In this document: positions 9,626 through 17,786 of the stretch, piece by piece
Layout: the number at the start of each line of letters is the position of its first letter
Position numbering within the stretch: the stretch's first letter is position 1
Origin: JBEKIK01 sp050013075
GTDB lineage: Bacteria; Planctomycetota; Planctomycetia; Pirellulales; Thermoguttaceae
Assembly: GCA_050013075.1 (NCBI GenBank)
Contig: JBEKFZ010000015.1
Span: forward strand, 1-60,361
Direction of reading: 5' to 3'
DNA: 60,361 bases
Made by a program: the position numbers and the translations under genes
Notes under the pieces: generated by a model
What the model saw: only the letters and a program-made list of their open reading frames with translations
Database searches by the model: none
What the model was told of the DNA's origin: nothing

Positions 9626-11584
9626 AAAAGGATGGCGAAAACCATGAGAATTGTCCAAAATCTTCCGCGAACGGCCGTCATCGTTGCAATAATCGCCGCC
9701 ACGGCATCGGTTGCCTTGGCCCAGCAGCCCGGCCAGCCGCCCGCGAAAAACGGATCAGGCGCACAACCATACGCAGCAAACCGGATTCAGTCGCCGGACG
9801 GGAAAGTCGTTGTCGAATTTCTGCTGCAAGCCGGAGGCGTTCCGGCTTATAAGATCGAGTATCTGGGCAGACCCATCGTGCTCGAGTCACGGCTTGGCCT
9901 GGAGCCTGACTTTACCGGCGATTTTCAATTGACCGGCAGTTCCTCCAACGAGCACAAGGGACAATGGACGCAAGTGTACGGCGAGCGCAAAGTAGTTCCG
10001 GACAACTATCGAGAACTGAACGTCGATCTGAAACACCGGTCCGGACGGCTGATGCGCATCACCTTCCGCGCATACAACGAGGGTGCGGCGCTGCGGTATT
10101 CGTTCCCCCAGCAGGCGGAAAAGGAACTGAAATTCACCGGCGAACGGACCGAATTCCGTTTTCCTGAAAACACCTACGCCTACGAAGAGCACGCCACCGA
10201 GGGAGAATACAAACGCGTGAAAACCGGTGAAATTGAACCTTGGTGCGAGCGGCCGCTGACGTTGGAGTATGCCGGCGGGCTGTATGCCTGCCTGGCCGAG
10301 GCCGACAATGAGCGATACCCGCGGATGTTGTTATCGCCTTTGCCCGACGTGCCGGGATCGCTTGTAAGCACACTGGGCGGCACGACCGCGAATACCGTGG
10401 ATTCCCACCAGCGGCACGATCCAACCGCGACGCTTGCGCCGGGCGATTCTACTCCTTGGCGATTGTTCGTCGTGGGCCAGAAGCCGGGCGATCTGCTGGA
10501 GCGGAATTATCTCATGCTCAACCTCAACCCGCCGTCGGCGCTGAAGGACACGTCCTGGATAAAACCCGGCAAGGCCATGCGCGACACCATGCTTACAACC
10601 GAAAATTCCAAGGCCATCATCGATTTCGCCGAAAAAGCCGGCCTGCAATATGTCTCGTTGGACTGGAAGTGGTATGGCACTGAAGCCCCCAACACCGGCG
10701 ACGCCACCACCGTCCGCGTGCCGAACCTCGATATTCCCGAGATCGTCCGATATGGCCGGGAAAAAAACGTGGGCCTGATCGTGTACGTGGATCGCCGCCA
10801 GATCAAAAAACAACGCGATGTTCTCTTTCCCTTGTATGAAAAATGGGGAATAAAAGGGATCAAAATCGGATTCGTGGACGTCGGGCCGCAGGATGAAACA
10901 GCCTGGATTACCGAAACCATTCAAAAAGCGGCCCAGCACCGCCTCATGCTCAACATCCACGACGGATACCGCCCCACCGGCCTGGCGCGCACTTATCCCA
11001 ACCTGATGACCGTCGAAGGCATCCGCGGCAACGAACACTTTCCCACCCCCGAGCACAATTGCACGCTTCCCTTCACCCGCTACGTCGCCGGGTCGGCCGA
11101 TTACACGGTTTGTTATTACGACAAGCGAATCAAAACAACTCATGCCCACCAATTGGCAATGGCCGTGGTTTCGTATAGCCCCTTGCAATGGATATTCTGG
11201 TATGACAGGCCGAGCATGTATAAAGGGGAGCCGGAAATTGAATTCTTCAGGCACGTGCCCACGGTGTGGGACGACACCAAGGTTGTCGACGGCATGATCG
11301 GTCAGTATGCCACCATCGCCCGGCGCAGCGGCGACGACTGGTTCATAGGCACGATCAACAACAGCGACCAACGGCAGTTGGATATTCCCCTTGATTTCCT
11401 TGTTCCTGGCAAGAATTATGTAGCCCGCATTTACTCGGACGACGATTCCGCGGCGACGCGGACCAAAGTCGGCATTGAAACGCGCCCGGTCGACTCGAAC
11501 ACAATCATCGAAGCGGACTTGCACCAGGCCGGCGGACAGGCCATCTGGATCACATCTGAGAAGGAAGGAGCCGTTACAAAATAA
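9623..11584 (+). CDS. Secreted glycoside hydrolase family 97 paralogue with unusual catalytic residues
   Basis: 653 aa with a signal peptide. ATG at 9623, 9632 and 9644 are all possible; the last gives MRIVQNLPRTAVIV. Same architecture as the gene at 5450: N-terminal beta domain (IQSPDGKVVVEF, FRAYNEGAALRYSF), barrel (LDWKWYG, GIKIGFVDVG, NIHDGYRPTG, GNEHF) and a C-terminal beta domain. Gly416 replaces the Asp nucleophile of the retaining group, as in inverting GH97. The residue 24 before the conserved acid Glu471 is Asp447, where the inverting enzyme SusB has its base Glu (from memory). It may be inverting with an Asp base, or changed in activity. Confidence 0.87.
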   Translation: MKRMAKTMRIVQNLPRTAVIVAIIAATASVALAQQPGQPPAKNGSGAQPYAANRIQSPDGKVVVEFLLQAGGVPAYKIEYLGRPIVLESRLGLEPDFTGDFQLTGSSSNEHKGQWTQVYGERKVVPDNYRELNVDLKHRSGRLMRITFRAYNEGAALRYSFPQQAEKELKFTGERTEFRFPENTYAYEEHATEGEYKRVKTGEIEPWCERPLTLEYAGGLYACLAEADNERYPRMLLSPLPDVPGSLVSTLGGTTANTVDSHQRHDPTATLAPGDSTPWRLFVVGQKPGDLLERNYLMLNLNPPSALKDTSWIKPGKAMRDTMLTTENSKAIIDFAEKAGLQYVSLDWKWYGTEAPNTGDATTVRVPNLDIPEIVRYGREKNVGLIVYVDRRQIKKQRDVLFPLYEKWGIKGIKIGFVDVGPQDETAWITETIQKAAQHRLMLNIHDGYRPTGLARTYPNLMTVEGIRGNEHFPTPEHNCTLPFTRYVAGSADYTVCYYDKRIKTTHAHQLAMAVVSYSPLQWIFWYDRPSMYKGEPEIEFFRHVPTVWDDTKVVDGMIGQYATIARRSGDDWFIGTINNSDQRQLDIPLDFLVPGKNYVARIYSDDDSAATRTKVGIETRPVDSNTIIEADLHQAGGQAIWITSEKEGAVTK

Positions 11585-11645
11585 AACCAGCCAAAGCAGG
11601 AGACTGGATTTTCTTGTCCGGCTGGGAAAAAAACGGCAAGAAAAA

Positions 11646-11665
11646 GACAGGCAAGAACGCCTGTC
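11646..11665. repeat. Hairpin repeat after the carbohydrate cluster
   Basis: Perfect 7-bp stem GACAGGC / GCCTGTC with a 6-nt loop, 61 bp downstream of the second GH97 gene and just before the convergent nucleotidyltransferase-like gene. It could act as a bidirectional terminator, but it lacks a long T-run. It may equally be one of the dispersed palindromes of this genome. Confidence 0.5.
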
Positions 11666-11686
11666 CTCCTGTTAAAAATGGTTGGG

Positions 11687-12226
11687 TTATTTTCTTTCAG
11701 GCGGCTGAAGTTGCCGTTTCAGGTCGGCCGTCAGAAAATCCCAAAGCCTGGGATGCGCTTCCACAAGCCGTGCAATATCGGCAAGGTCCTTGATCCGCTT
11801 ACTTTGCCTTCGCTCCGGCTCGCCCCATGCCTTCATTTTGCCGCGCAGAGTGTCTTCCAATGAGGCTACACGCATGAGAATGCCGTGGACGTCGGCCGGA
11901 ATCGCTCGGGAGGGGAACTCACGGTAAAACTCCTCCGTGCAGAGTTGAATGAGAACCTTTGAACGTCCCTTGAAGTTAATCGACCACTGGAATCTCTCGG
12001 AGCGGAATCCCGCGTCCTCGAGCACCGATACGGCGCGCTCGATGGCGTCGGCGGCAACGACAAAATCCACGTCCTGGGTTACCATGGGTTCTTGCGCCCA
12101 ATGGTTCACCGCCACGCCGCCGATGGCGCACCAGGTAATATCCGCCCTCTCGAGACAATCCACCAGGCGCATGACATCGTCGGTTCCGCCGGAGGTCTGC
12201 CAATCGTAAAATTGTTTCGCCGTCAT
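11687..12226 (-). CDS. Nucleotidyltransferase-fold protein
   Basis: 179 aa from MTAKQFYDW. The motif IGGVAVNHWAQEPMVTQDVDF has the GG-x-DxD signature of the DNA polymerase beta-like nucleotidyltransferase fold, and a later KxKD-like helix (KRIKDLADIARL) supports it. This arrangement is close to stand-alone nucleotidyltransferase-like or AbiEii-type proteins. No AbiEi-like antitoxin lies beside it, so a toxin role is not supported. Upstream in-frame codons to 12379 look non-coding and were excluded. It converges with the GH97 gene. Confidence 0.65.
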   Translation of the reverse strand: MTAKQFYDWQTSGGTDDVMRLVDCLERADITWCAIGGVAVNHWAQEPMVTQDVDFVVAADAIERAVSVLEDAGFRSERFQWSINFKGRSKVLIQLCTEEFYREFPSRAIPADVHGILMRVASLEDTLRGKMKAWGEPERRQSKRIKDLADIARLVEAHPRLWDFLTADLKRQLQPPERK

Positions 12227-12392
12227 GATAATAATACTACTTTCACGATAACAGTCTGGCAAGGTTAAAACAAGCGATTCCCTTAATCGTCGGTTTATTC
12301 GGTAATCTTCGGGGGATATTATAATCATCCTCGGGAAAAGAATGCAAACCGTCTTGCTATGACTGGGCAAGGCAAGCACAATTAATAAGGGC

Positions 12393-12413
12393 CTAGAGAC
12401 TAGAGACTAGAGT
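12393..12413. repeat. Heptamer array (three CTAGAG-type units)
   Basis: Units CTAGAGA, CTAGAGA and CTAGAGT in perfect 7-bp phase, in the short gap upstream of the flippase-like gene. This is the first of about twenty heptamer arrays in the window. Confidence 0.75.
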
Positions 12414-12441
12414 TTGGGAATTATTTTTTGGGAGCCTGCCG

Positions 12442-13392
12442 GTGAGTTTGCGATCGTTGTTTTCAAATAAATGGCTGATTGTCGCGGTAAAACTGCTCAT
12501 CATTGCCTTGGTGGCGTGGTTCATCCGCGACACGCTCATTAAGGCATGGCGGCAGATCGGCGAGCAAACCTGGCACTGGCGTCCGTTTTGGCTAGTTTCG
12601 GCCGGGGCGATATATCTTGTCGGCCTGCTGCCCGCTGCGGCATATTGGCACTACGTTCTAAAAGTTCTGGGGCAAGACGTGCATTGGGCCAATACGCTTA
12701 GGGCCTATTATATCGGACATCTGGGAAAATATGTGCCGGGCAAGGCGATGGTCGTAATTCTACGCACGGTGATGGTCCGCGGCCGGCGCGTCGATACGGC
12801 CGTGGCGGCCGCAAGCGTGTTTTTCGAGACTTTGACCATGATGGCGGTCGGTGCATTCATGGCTGCGGGAATTTTGGCCATGCGGCTGCGCGAGGAACAC
12901 ATATTGTTCTGGGGTTCGATCGGATTGATGATTATTTCCGGATTGCCCATTTTGCCGCCGGTGTTTCGACGTCTTGCCCGTCTTGCGGGGATAGGAAAAT
13001 CCGATCCGGCCGCTGCCGCCGCTTTATCGCGTCTAGGCTGGAGCACCCTTCTGGCGGGTTGGATGTGCATGATTCTGGTGTGGGTATTAATGGCTGCCAG
13101 TCTGTGGGCCGTGTTTCGGGCCATGGGCATAACGGATATCGGCCTTATCCAGTACGGCCCGGAGTATATCGCCGCCGTTTCCCTGTCGATGGTGGCCGGA
13201 TTCCTGTCGCTTATTCCAGCGGGTTTGGGGGTGCGCGATCTGGTTTTGGTCGCATTGCTGGTAAAACTGTTTGCCCCCGGCGGTATTAACGATGCCTTGG
13301 CCGCGGTCGCCGGCGGACTGCTTAGACTGATCTGGCTGCTGTCGGAATTGATTATTTCTGGTATCCTATATTTGTGGAGAGTTTACCATTAA
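12442..13392 (+). CDS. Flippase-like membrane protein (LPG synthase TM-region family)
   Basis: 316 aa, GTG start with GGGAG about 8 nt upstream. Roughly eight TM segments. Motifs LRAYYIGHLGKYVPGKA and the C-terminal LSMVAGFLSLIPAGLGVRD match PF03706. The GKYVPGK segment is characteristic of members near polyprenol-phosphate glycosyltransferases. Downstream lie a GT2 enzyme and a GT-C-like membrane protein, so a role in handling a lipid-linked sugar is a reasonable inference. There is no soluble catalytic domain. Confidence 0.8.
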   Translation: MSLRSLFSNKWLIVAVKLLIIALVAWFIRDTLIKAWRQIGEQTWHWRPFWLVSAGAIYLVGLLPAAAYWHYVLKVLGQDVHWANTLRAYYIGHLGKYVPGKAMVVILRTVMVRGRRVDTAVAAASVFFETLTMMAVGAFMAAGILAMRLREEHILFWGSIGLMIISGLPILPPVFRRLARLAGIGKSDPAAAAALSRLGWSTLLAGWMCMILVWVLMAASLWAVFRAMGITDIGLIQYGPEYIAAVSLSMVAGFLSLIPAGLGVRDLVLVALLVKLFAPGGINDALAAVAGGLLRLIWLLSELIISGILYLWRVYH

Positions 13393-13411
13393 CAGTTTAC
13401 GGTTGATACAA

Positions 13412-13453
13412 AGCAATCAGCATTCAGCGATCAGCATTCAGCGATCAGTGGTC
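13412..13453. repeat. Heptamer array (AGCATTC / AGCGATC units)
   Basis: Six consecutive 7-bp units: AGCAATC, AGCATTC, AGCGATC, AGCATTC, AGCGATC, AGTGGTC. Alternate units are identical, giving a 14-bp superperiod. It lies just after the flippase-like gene. Confidence 0.85.
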
Positions 13454-13502
13454 GGCCGCCACAACTCCTCGTGCTAAGAGTTGATAGCTGATTGCTATTA
13501 AA

Positions 13503-13530
13503 ATTCATCCTTCATCCCTCATCCTTCATC
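13503..13530. repeat. Heptamer array (CTTCATC units) upstream of the GT2 gene
   Basis: Four units (ATTCATC, CTTCATC, CCTCATC, CTTCATC) end 10 bp before the GT2 start codon. This is the reverse complement of the GGATGAA unit found at the other end of the same gene, so the GT2 gene is bracketed by inverted copies of one heptamer type. Confidence 0.9.
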
Positions 13531-13540
13531 CTTTAAAAAA

Positions 13541-14518
13541 ATGCTTTCCATCGTCATCCCAGTTTACAACGAAGCCGAGAGCCTGGAAACTCTGCACCGG
13601 GAGTTGATCGAGCTGTCCGATGCGCAGGGCTATGACTTGGATATTATCTTTGTCGACGACGGCTCGACCGATCAATCGTGGTCAATTATCCGACGATTGG
13701 CGGCCGGCGACGCCCGGGTGCGCGGGTTGCGATTCCGCCGCAACTTTGGCAAGGCGGCCGCTTTAAGCGCGGGTTTCAGCCATGCCCGGGGCGATTTGGT
13801 GATGACCCTGGACGCCGATTTGCAGGACGATCCGCGCGAGATTCCCCGCTTTCTCGCCGCCATGCAAAACAACCTGGACGTGGTAAGCGGCTGGAAAAAA
13901 GTGCGGCACGATCCCTGGCACAAGGTATTTCCATCCCGGGTGTTCAACGTCCTGGTGAGTAAACTGACCGGGGTTAAATTGCACGATCACAATTGCGGCA
14001 TGAAGTGTTACCGCCGCGAAATTTTCGACGAAGTGCGACTATACGGCGAACTGCACCGCTTTGTGCCCGTGTTGGCGGCAAGCCGGGGTTTTCGCGTGGG
14101 CGAAATCGAAATCAACCATCGCCCGCGGCAATTCGGCCGTTCCAAGTACGGATTCGCGCGGTTCGTTAAAGGTTTCTTGGATCTGCTCACGGTCAAATTC
14201 CTTACCGGCTTCGGACAGCGGCCACAACACATTCTCGGTTCGATCGGATTGGTCTCGTTCGTCATCGGGGCGTTGATGCTCATTTATCTCACCGGGTATT
14301 GGATCATATCGCGTCTGGATCTGGGCGTGGAGGTAATTCATCTTTCCACCCGGCCGCTCTTGCTTTATTCCATAGCCTTGTTGCTGCTGGGCGGACAGTT
14401 CATGTCCATCGGTTTCCTGGCCGAGTTGTTTATCGCCTACCACGGTCCGCATACCAAAACATACTCGATTTGCGAACGCGCCGGAGCGGAAAAAGAAAGG
14501 ATGAAGGATGAGGGATGA
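13541..14518 (+). CDS. Family 2 glycosyltransferase, polyprenyl-phosphate glycosyltransferase type
   Basis: 325 aa. The GT-A domain (residues 1-230) has VIPVYNEAESL, VDDGSTD, DADLQDDP and the acceptor-region NCGMKCYRRE. Two TM helices follow (~235-260 and ~272-300). This matches the DPM1/GtrB/ArnC-like group that loads a sugar onto undecaprenyl phosphate at the inner face of the membrane. The next gene is a GT-C-like membrane protein that could use that donor. The last six residues (RMKDEG) and the stop codon are written by a GGATGAA heptamer array, so the native C-terminus may have been replaced. Confidence 0.87.
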   Translation: MLSIVIPVYNEAESLETLHRELIELSDAQGYDLDIIFVDDGSTDQSWSIIRRLAAGDARVRGLRFRRNFGKAAALSAGFSHARGDLVMTLDADLQDDPREIPRFLAAMQNNLDVVSGWKKVRHDPWHKVFPSRVFNVLVSKLTGVKLHDHNCGMKCYRREIFDEVRLYGELHRFVPVLAASRGFRVGEIEINHRPRQFGRSKYGFARFVKGFLDLLTVKFLTGFGQRPQHILGSIGLVSFVIGALMLIYLTGYWIISRLDLGVEVIHLSTRPLLLYSIALLLLGGQFMSIGFLAELFIAYHGPHTKTYSICERAGAEKERMKDEG

Positions 14519-14582
14519 AGGATGAATGTAGAACGCAAAACGCAGAATACTGACAACTGAAAACATGTAACTGTAAACTCAA
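14499..14582. repeat. Heptamer array overlapping the GT2 stop codon
   Basis: Twelve 7-bp units in phase. It starts with GGATGAA, GGATGAG, GGATGAA, GGATGAA and grades into degenerate units such as CGCAAAA, CGCAGAA and AACTGAA. The GT2 stop TGA (14516-14518) is inside the third unit. Confidence 0.88.
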
Positions 14583-14584
14583 AA

Positions 14585-14604
14585 AACCGCTTGCGGTTTC
14601 GCGC
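14585..14604. repeat. Dispersed AACCGC..GCGGTT palindrome
   Basis: AACCGC-TT-GCGGTT followed by TCGCG. The same element recurs at 23927 and, as tandem copies, at 27402 and 27430. It is followed at 14606-14633 by four further heptamers (GCCCACC, GTCCACC, GACCACT, GTCCATT). Confidence 0.8.
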
Positions 14605-14639
14605 TGCCCACCGTCCACCGACCACTGTCCATTAATCTC

Positions 14640-16160
14640 ATGAACTTCTCCAGTGACAACTCTATGTTAAAACTCCGCCAGGCCACGTACTGGCTGCTGA
14701 TTTGTCTTAGCGTGGGGATGATGCTGGGCCGGGTGTTGGCCGTGGATGCGGTGGATCGCACGGCCTTGGCAAAAGATCGGCTAAAACATATCGCCGGCGA
14801 ACTCGATCGCCGCAAAGAGCAACTCCGGCAGCAGGGGCTCGAGGGCGAGGCGTTGGAAAAAGAGTTGGTCCGCATCGAGACTCAATTGCGCCGCGAGGCC
14901 CAACTCCGCAGACCGTTTCTCAGCGGCAACGATCGCAGCCGGTGGTGCACGGTTCGGGCCCTGGTCGAGCCGGACATGCGCGTCGAAGGCGCGCCGTACG
15001 CCATCGACAAAGTAATCCAGGATCCCAACTGGGACACCATCGATATGGTCAAGCACGACGGCCATCTGTATTCGAGCAAGCCTCCGCTTATGGCCACGCT
15101 GATGGCCGGGATATATTGGATTATTTATCACGTTACCGGGATGTCGCTGGCTACGCATCCCTTTATCGTCGGGCGGATCATGCTGGTGATAATCAACGTT
15201 GTTCCGCTGGCGATAAGTTTTATCCTGCTTGCCCGATTGGCTGAACGCTTTGGCACGACCGATTGGGGACGCTTGTTCGTGATCGCTGCCGCGACGTTCG
15301 GAACTTTTTTGACGACCTTTGCCGTGGCGATCAATAATCACTTGTTCGCGGCAGTCTGCGCCACTGTGGCGGTTTACGCCGCGGCGCCGATCTGGTGCGA
15401 CGATAATCGCCGCATCCGCTATTTCGTGCTTGCCGGATTTTTCGGGGCCCTGATGGCCTCCGGCGAATTGACCGCCTTGGCTTTGTTCGTCCCCATCAGT
15501 CTGGCGCTTTTATGGAAAGCCCCTCGCCGGACGTTGATCGCATACATACCGGCCGCGATGGTTGTCGCCGCCGCCTTTTTCGCAACCGCTTGGATCGCGC
15601 ACGGATCGCTCTCATTTCCATACATGCACCGCGGCCCGGGCGATAATTGGTACGACTACACTTTCCAGCGCAACGGCAAGGAAATCGAAAGCTACTGGAG
15701 CCATCCTTCCGGGATCGACCAAGGCGAGCAGTCCCGGGCAATATACGCCTTGAACGTGCTTGTGGGACATCATGGAATTTTTTCACTTACGCCGATTTGG
15801 CTGCTAACTGTGGCCGGAATTGTCATCAGTCTTTGGCCGGGCCAGGACCGACGGTTGCGACAATGGGCCGTACTCATCGGCGGCGTGTCGCTGGTTTGCA
15901 TTGTATTTTATTTGTTCCGGCCACTAAGCGAGCGCAACTACGGCGGCATGACCAGCGGTTTCCGCTGGGTGTTTTGGCTCACGCCGTTATGGCTGTTGTC
16001 GATGCTGCCGGCCGCGGACCTTCTTTCCAAGCGGCGTTGGACCCGGGTAGTCGCCCTGGTGTTTTTGGCTTTTTCCGTGCTTTCGGCCAGTTATCCCGCC
16101 TGGAATCCCTGGACGCATCCGTGGATAATGGACTACGTGAAATATCTTAAAGGGAATTGA
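14640..16160 (+). CDS. GT-C-like multi-pass membrane glycosyltransferase candidate
   Basis: 506 aa. An N-terminal TM helix (WLLICLSVGMMLG) is followed by a charged, coiled-coil-like stretch (residues ~40-85), the conserved-looking DRSRWCTVRALVEPD and YSSKPPLMATLMAG, and about ten further TM segments. The YSSKPPL region before a TM block resembles the luminal DGxxYxxKPPL motif of ArnT/PMT-like GT-C enzymes, which take sugars from polyprenyl phosphate. Its place after a GT2 donor synthase supports that. No clear SD precedes 14640; an internal ATG at 14664 is an alternative start. Confidence 0.7.
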   Translation: MNFSSDNSMLKLRQATYWLLICLSVGMMLGRVLAVDAVDRTALAKDRLKHIAGELDRRKEQLRQQGLEGEALEKELVRIETQLRREAQLRRPFLSGNDRSRWCTVRALVEPDMRVEGAPYAIDKVIQDPNWDTIDMVKHDGHLYSSKPPLMATLMAGIYWIIYHVTGMSLATHPFIVGRIMLVIINVVPLAISFILLARLAERFGTTDWGRLFVIAAATFGTFLTTFAVAINNHLFAAVCATVAVYAAAPIWCDDNRRIRYFVLAGFFGALMASGELTALALFVPISLALLWKAPRRTLIAYIPAAMVVAAAFFATAWIAHGSLSFPYMHRGPGDNWYDYTFQRNGKEIESYWSHPSGIDQGEQSRAIYALNVLVGHHGIFSLTPIWLLTVAGIVISLWPGQDRRLRQWAVLIGGVSLVCIVFYLFRPLSERNYGGMTSGFRWVFWLTPLWLLSMLPAADLLSKRRWTRVVALVFLAFSVLSASYPAWNPWTHPWIMDYVKYLKGN

Positions 16161-16230
16161 TAAATATCTTGACAAGGAAAATCGAAACTTTTTTGCCGTA
16201 TGCAGCGAAATATATTAAATTGCTGTTATT

Positions 16231-16320
16231 AACCGCGAAAACACGAAAGGGCGAAAAGACGAAATCAGTTACGACAGTTTTTTATTTCGCATTTTCGTTC
16301 TTTCTATTTTTCGTGGTGAA
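16231..16320. repeat. AT-rich GCGAAAA-type inverted repeat
   Basis: The left part (16231-16264) is rich in CGAAA words (CGCGAAAAC, ACGAAAGG, GCGAAAAG) and the right part (16284-16318) carries the inverse (TTTCGC, TTTTCG, TTTTTCGTGG). The two halves are approximate inverted copies. The whole 258-bp gap between the GT-C-like gene and the DUF6807 gene holds nothing else recognisable. Confidence 0.55.
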
Positions 16321-16418
16321 AAAGGTTGAATTAATCGTTTTATTCAATTGCAATCGTGAATAATAACCAACTTTTGTTTTCTAAAAAACATCTTAGGTTA
16401 CTTTAACAGGAAATATTT

Positions 16419-17645
16419 ATGAGGAACCTTCTTTTCGTTTTGTTCTGTTTTTTTGCCGTGCAACCATGTTTTGCCCAGACCGTGCCGCTCCTTACGGTGC
16501 CTGGCGCCGAAACGCCTTTGCAGTTATCCATTGCTTTGCCTAAAGACGTCCGATTAGACGCCGCCGGGCATTGGCAACTGGTGGAAAAGGATTTCCCGGA
16601 CAATAAAATCGCCGTTCAAATCGTTCCGGCGATGAACGAGGATGGAACTGCCGGCGAGTCGGCCGTTACGGTGATGGCGAACATCCCACCCCGTAAAAAC
16701 TACCCCGCCACTCGGCAATTCCTGCTTAAACCGGCCGCGCAAAACACCGATGGAAAGTCCGCCTTTCAATTTCAGGAGGTCGATGACAAGTCGTTGAAAA
16801 TTCTCGACGGCTCCTCGCCGGTGCTTGTTTACAACTACGGCGAGATTACCGACGAAAAAGTGCCTGCAAAAGACGCCCGCCGCACGCGGGCCTGCTATGT
16901 GCATCCACTTTGGGGACTGCAAGGCGAAGTGCTGACCGACGATTTTCCCAAGGATCATTATCATCACCACGGAGTGTTTTGGGCCTGGCCGCACGTGGGC
17001 ATCGGCGATAAACAGTACGATCTTTGGAAGTACGAAAACATCAAGCAACAATTCGTGCGCTGGATCTGCCGCCAGTCCGGGCCGGCGGGCGCGGTCCTGG
17101 CCGTGGAAAACGGCTGGTTCGCCGACGGCAAGAAAGTAATGATCGAGCGTTGTTGGCTGCGCGCCTTTTCGGCCGACCAGCAGAGCCGGTCGATAGATTT
17201 TCAGTTTGTTTTCATACCCGTTGACAATCCAATCACGCTACGCGGCGCGGAAGGCAAGAGTTACGGCGGGCTGAACATGCGATTCAACGTGAAAGACGAG
17301 AAAGAGGCGGTAATTACAGTGCCCAATGGTATGGCCAAGAAAGACCTGACTGAAGCGCCGCTTGCTTGGGCCGACCTGAGTTATCCATTCACATCGCCGT
17401 CAACTCCCAGCGGCGCGGCGCTGTTTGTTTCGCCCGAACATCCCGATTATCCGCCGACCTGGATGGCGCGACATTACGGGATACTTTCCATCGGCTGGCC
17501 CGGCGTACTCAATAAGACTTTTCCGCCCGGACAACCGATCCGCCTGAACTACCGCCTCTGGATCCACAAATCGGCCGTTTCGGTCGCCAATCTGGAAAAA
17601 GCCTATGCGGCGTATGCTTTGAAAAATAAGGTTGAGTGGAAATAA
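16419..17645 (+). CDS. Secreted DUF6807 (PmoA-family) protein
   Basis: 408 aa with signal peptide MRNLLFVLFCFFAVQPCFAQ. The block YVHPLWGLQGEVLTDDFPKD followed directly by HYHHHGVFWAW is the hallmark of the DUF6807/'methane oxygenase PmoA' family, common in Planctomycetota and Verrucomicrobiota. The family is unrelated to membrane-bound methane monooxygenase chemistry, and its role is not known to me; members sit among carbohydrate-use genes. Here it precedes a GH43-like hydrolase on the same strand, 141 bp away. The His-rich block suggests a metal site. Confidence 0.85.
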   Translation: MRNLLFVLFCFFAVQPCFAQTVPLLTVPGAETPLQLSIALPKDVRLDAAGHWQLVEKDFPDNKIAVQIVPAMNEDGTAGESAVTVMANIPPRKNYPATRQFLLKPAAQNTDGKSAFQFQEVDDKSLKILDGSSPVLVYNYGEITDEKVPAKDARRTRACYVHPLWGLQGEVLTDDFPKDHYHHHGVFWAWPHVGIGDKQYDLWKYENIKQQFVRWICRQSGPAGAVLAVENGWFADGKKVMIERCWLRAFSADQQSRSIDFQFVFIPVDNPITLRGAEGKSYGGLNMRFNVKDEKEAVITVPNGMAKKDLTEAPLAWADLSYPFTSPSTPSGAALFVSPEHPDYPPTWMARHYGILSIGWPGVLNKTFPPGQPIRLNYRLWIHKSAVSVANLEKAYAAYALKNKVEWK

Positions 17646-17678
17646 TAGTGGACAGTGGGCTGTGGTCGGTAGGCAGTA
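17644..17678. repeat. Heptamer array at the DUF6807 stop codon
   Basis: Units AATAGTG, GACAGTG, GGCTGTG, GTCGGTA, GGCAGTA, starting inside the DUF6807 stop codon. They are the inverse of the GTCCACC/GACCACT units at 14606. A GACCG/GGTTGGTCGG hairpin-like repeat follows at about 17692-17725. Confidence 0.65.
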
Positions 17679-17786
17679 TGTTTAGCTGCGACCGGGCACC
17701 GACCGAAGGTTGGTCGGGGAGCGGGTGAACCACGAATGGGCAACATCGAATTATGTTCTTTCTGCTGGACATTTAAGGACAAAACC

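Noticed and set aside
10331..11524. 397-codon antisense frame over the second GH97 gene
   Set aside because: Same reasoning: it overlaps conserved catalytic sequence and has no recognisable features.
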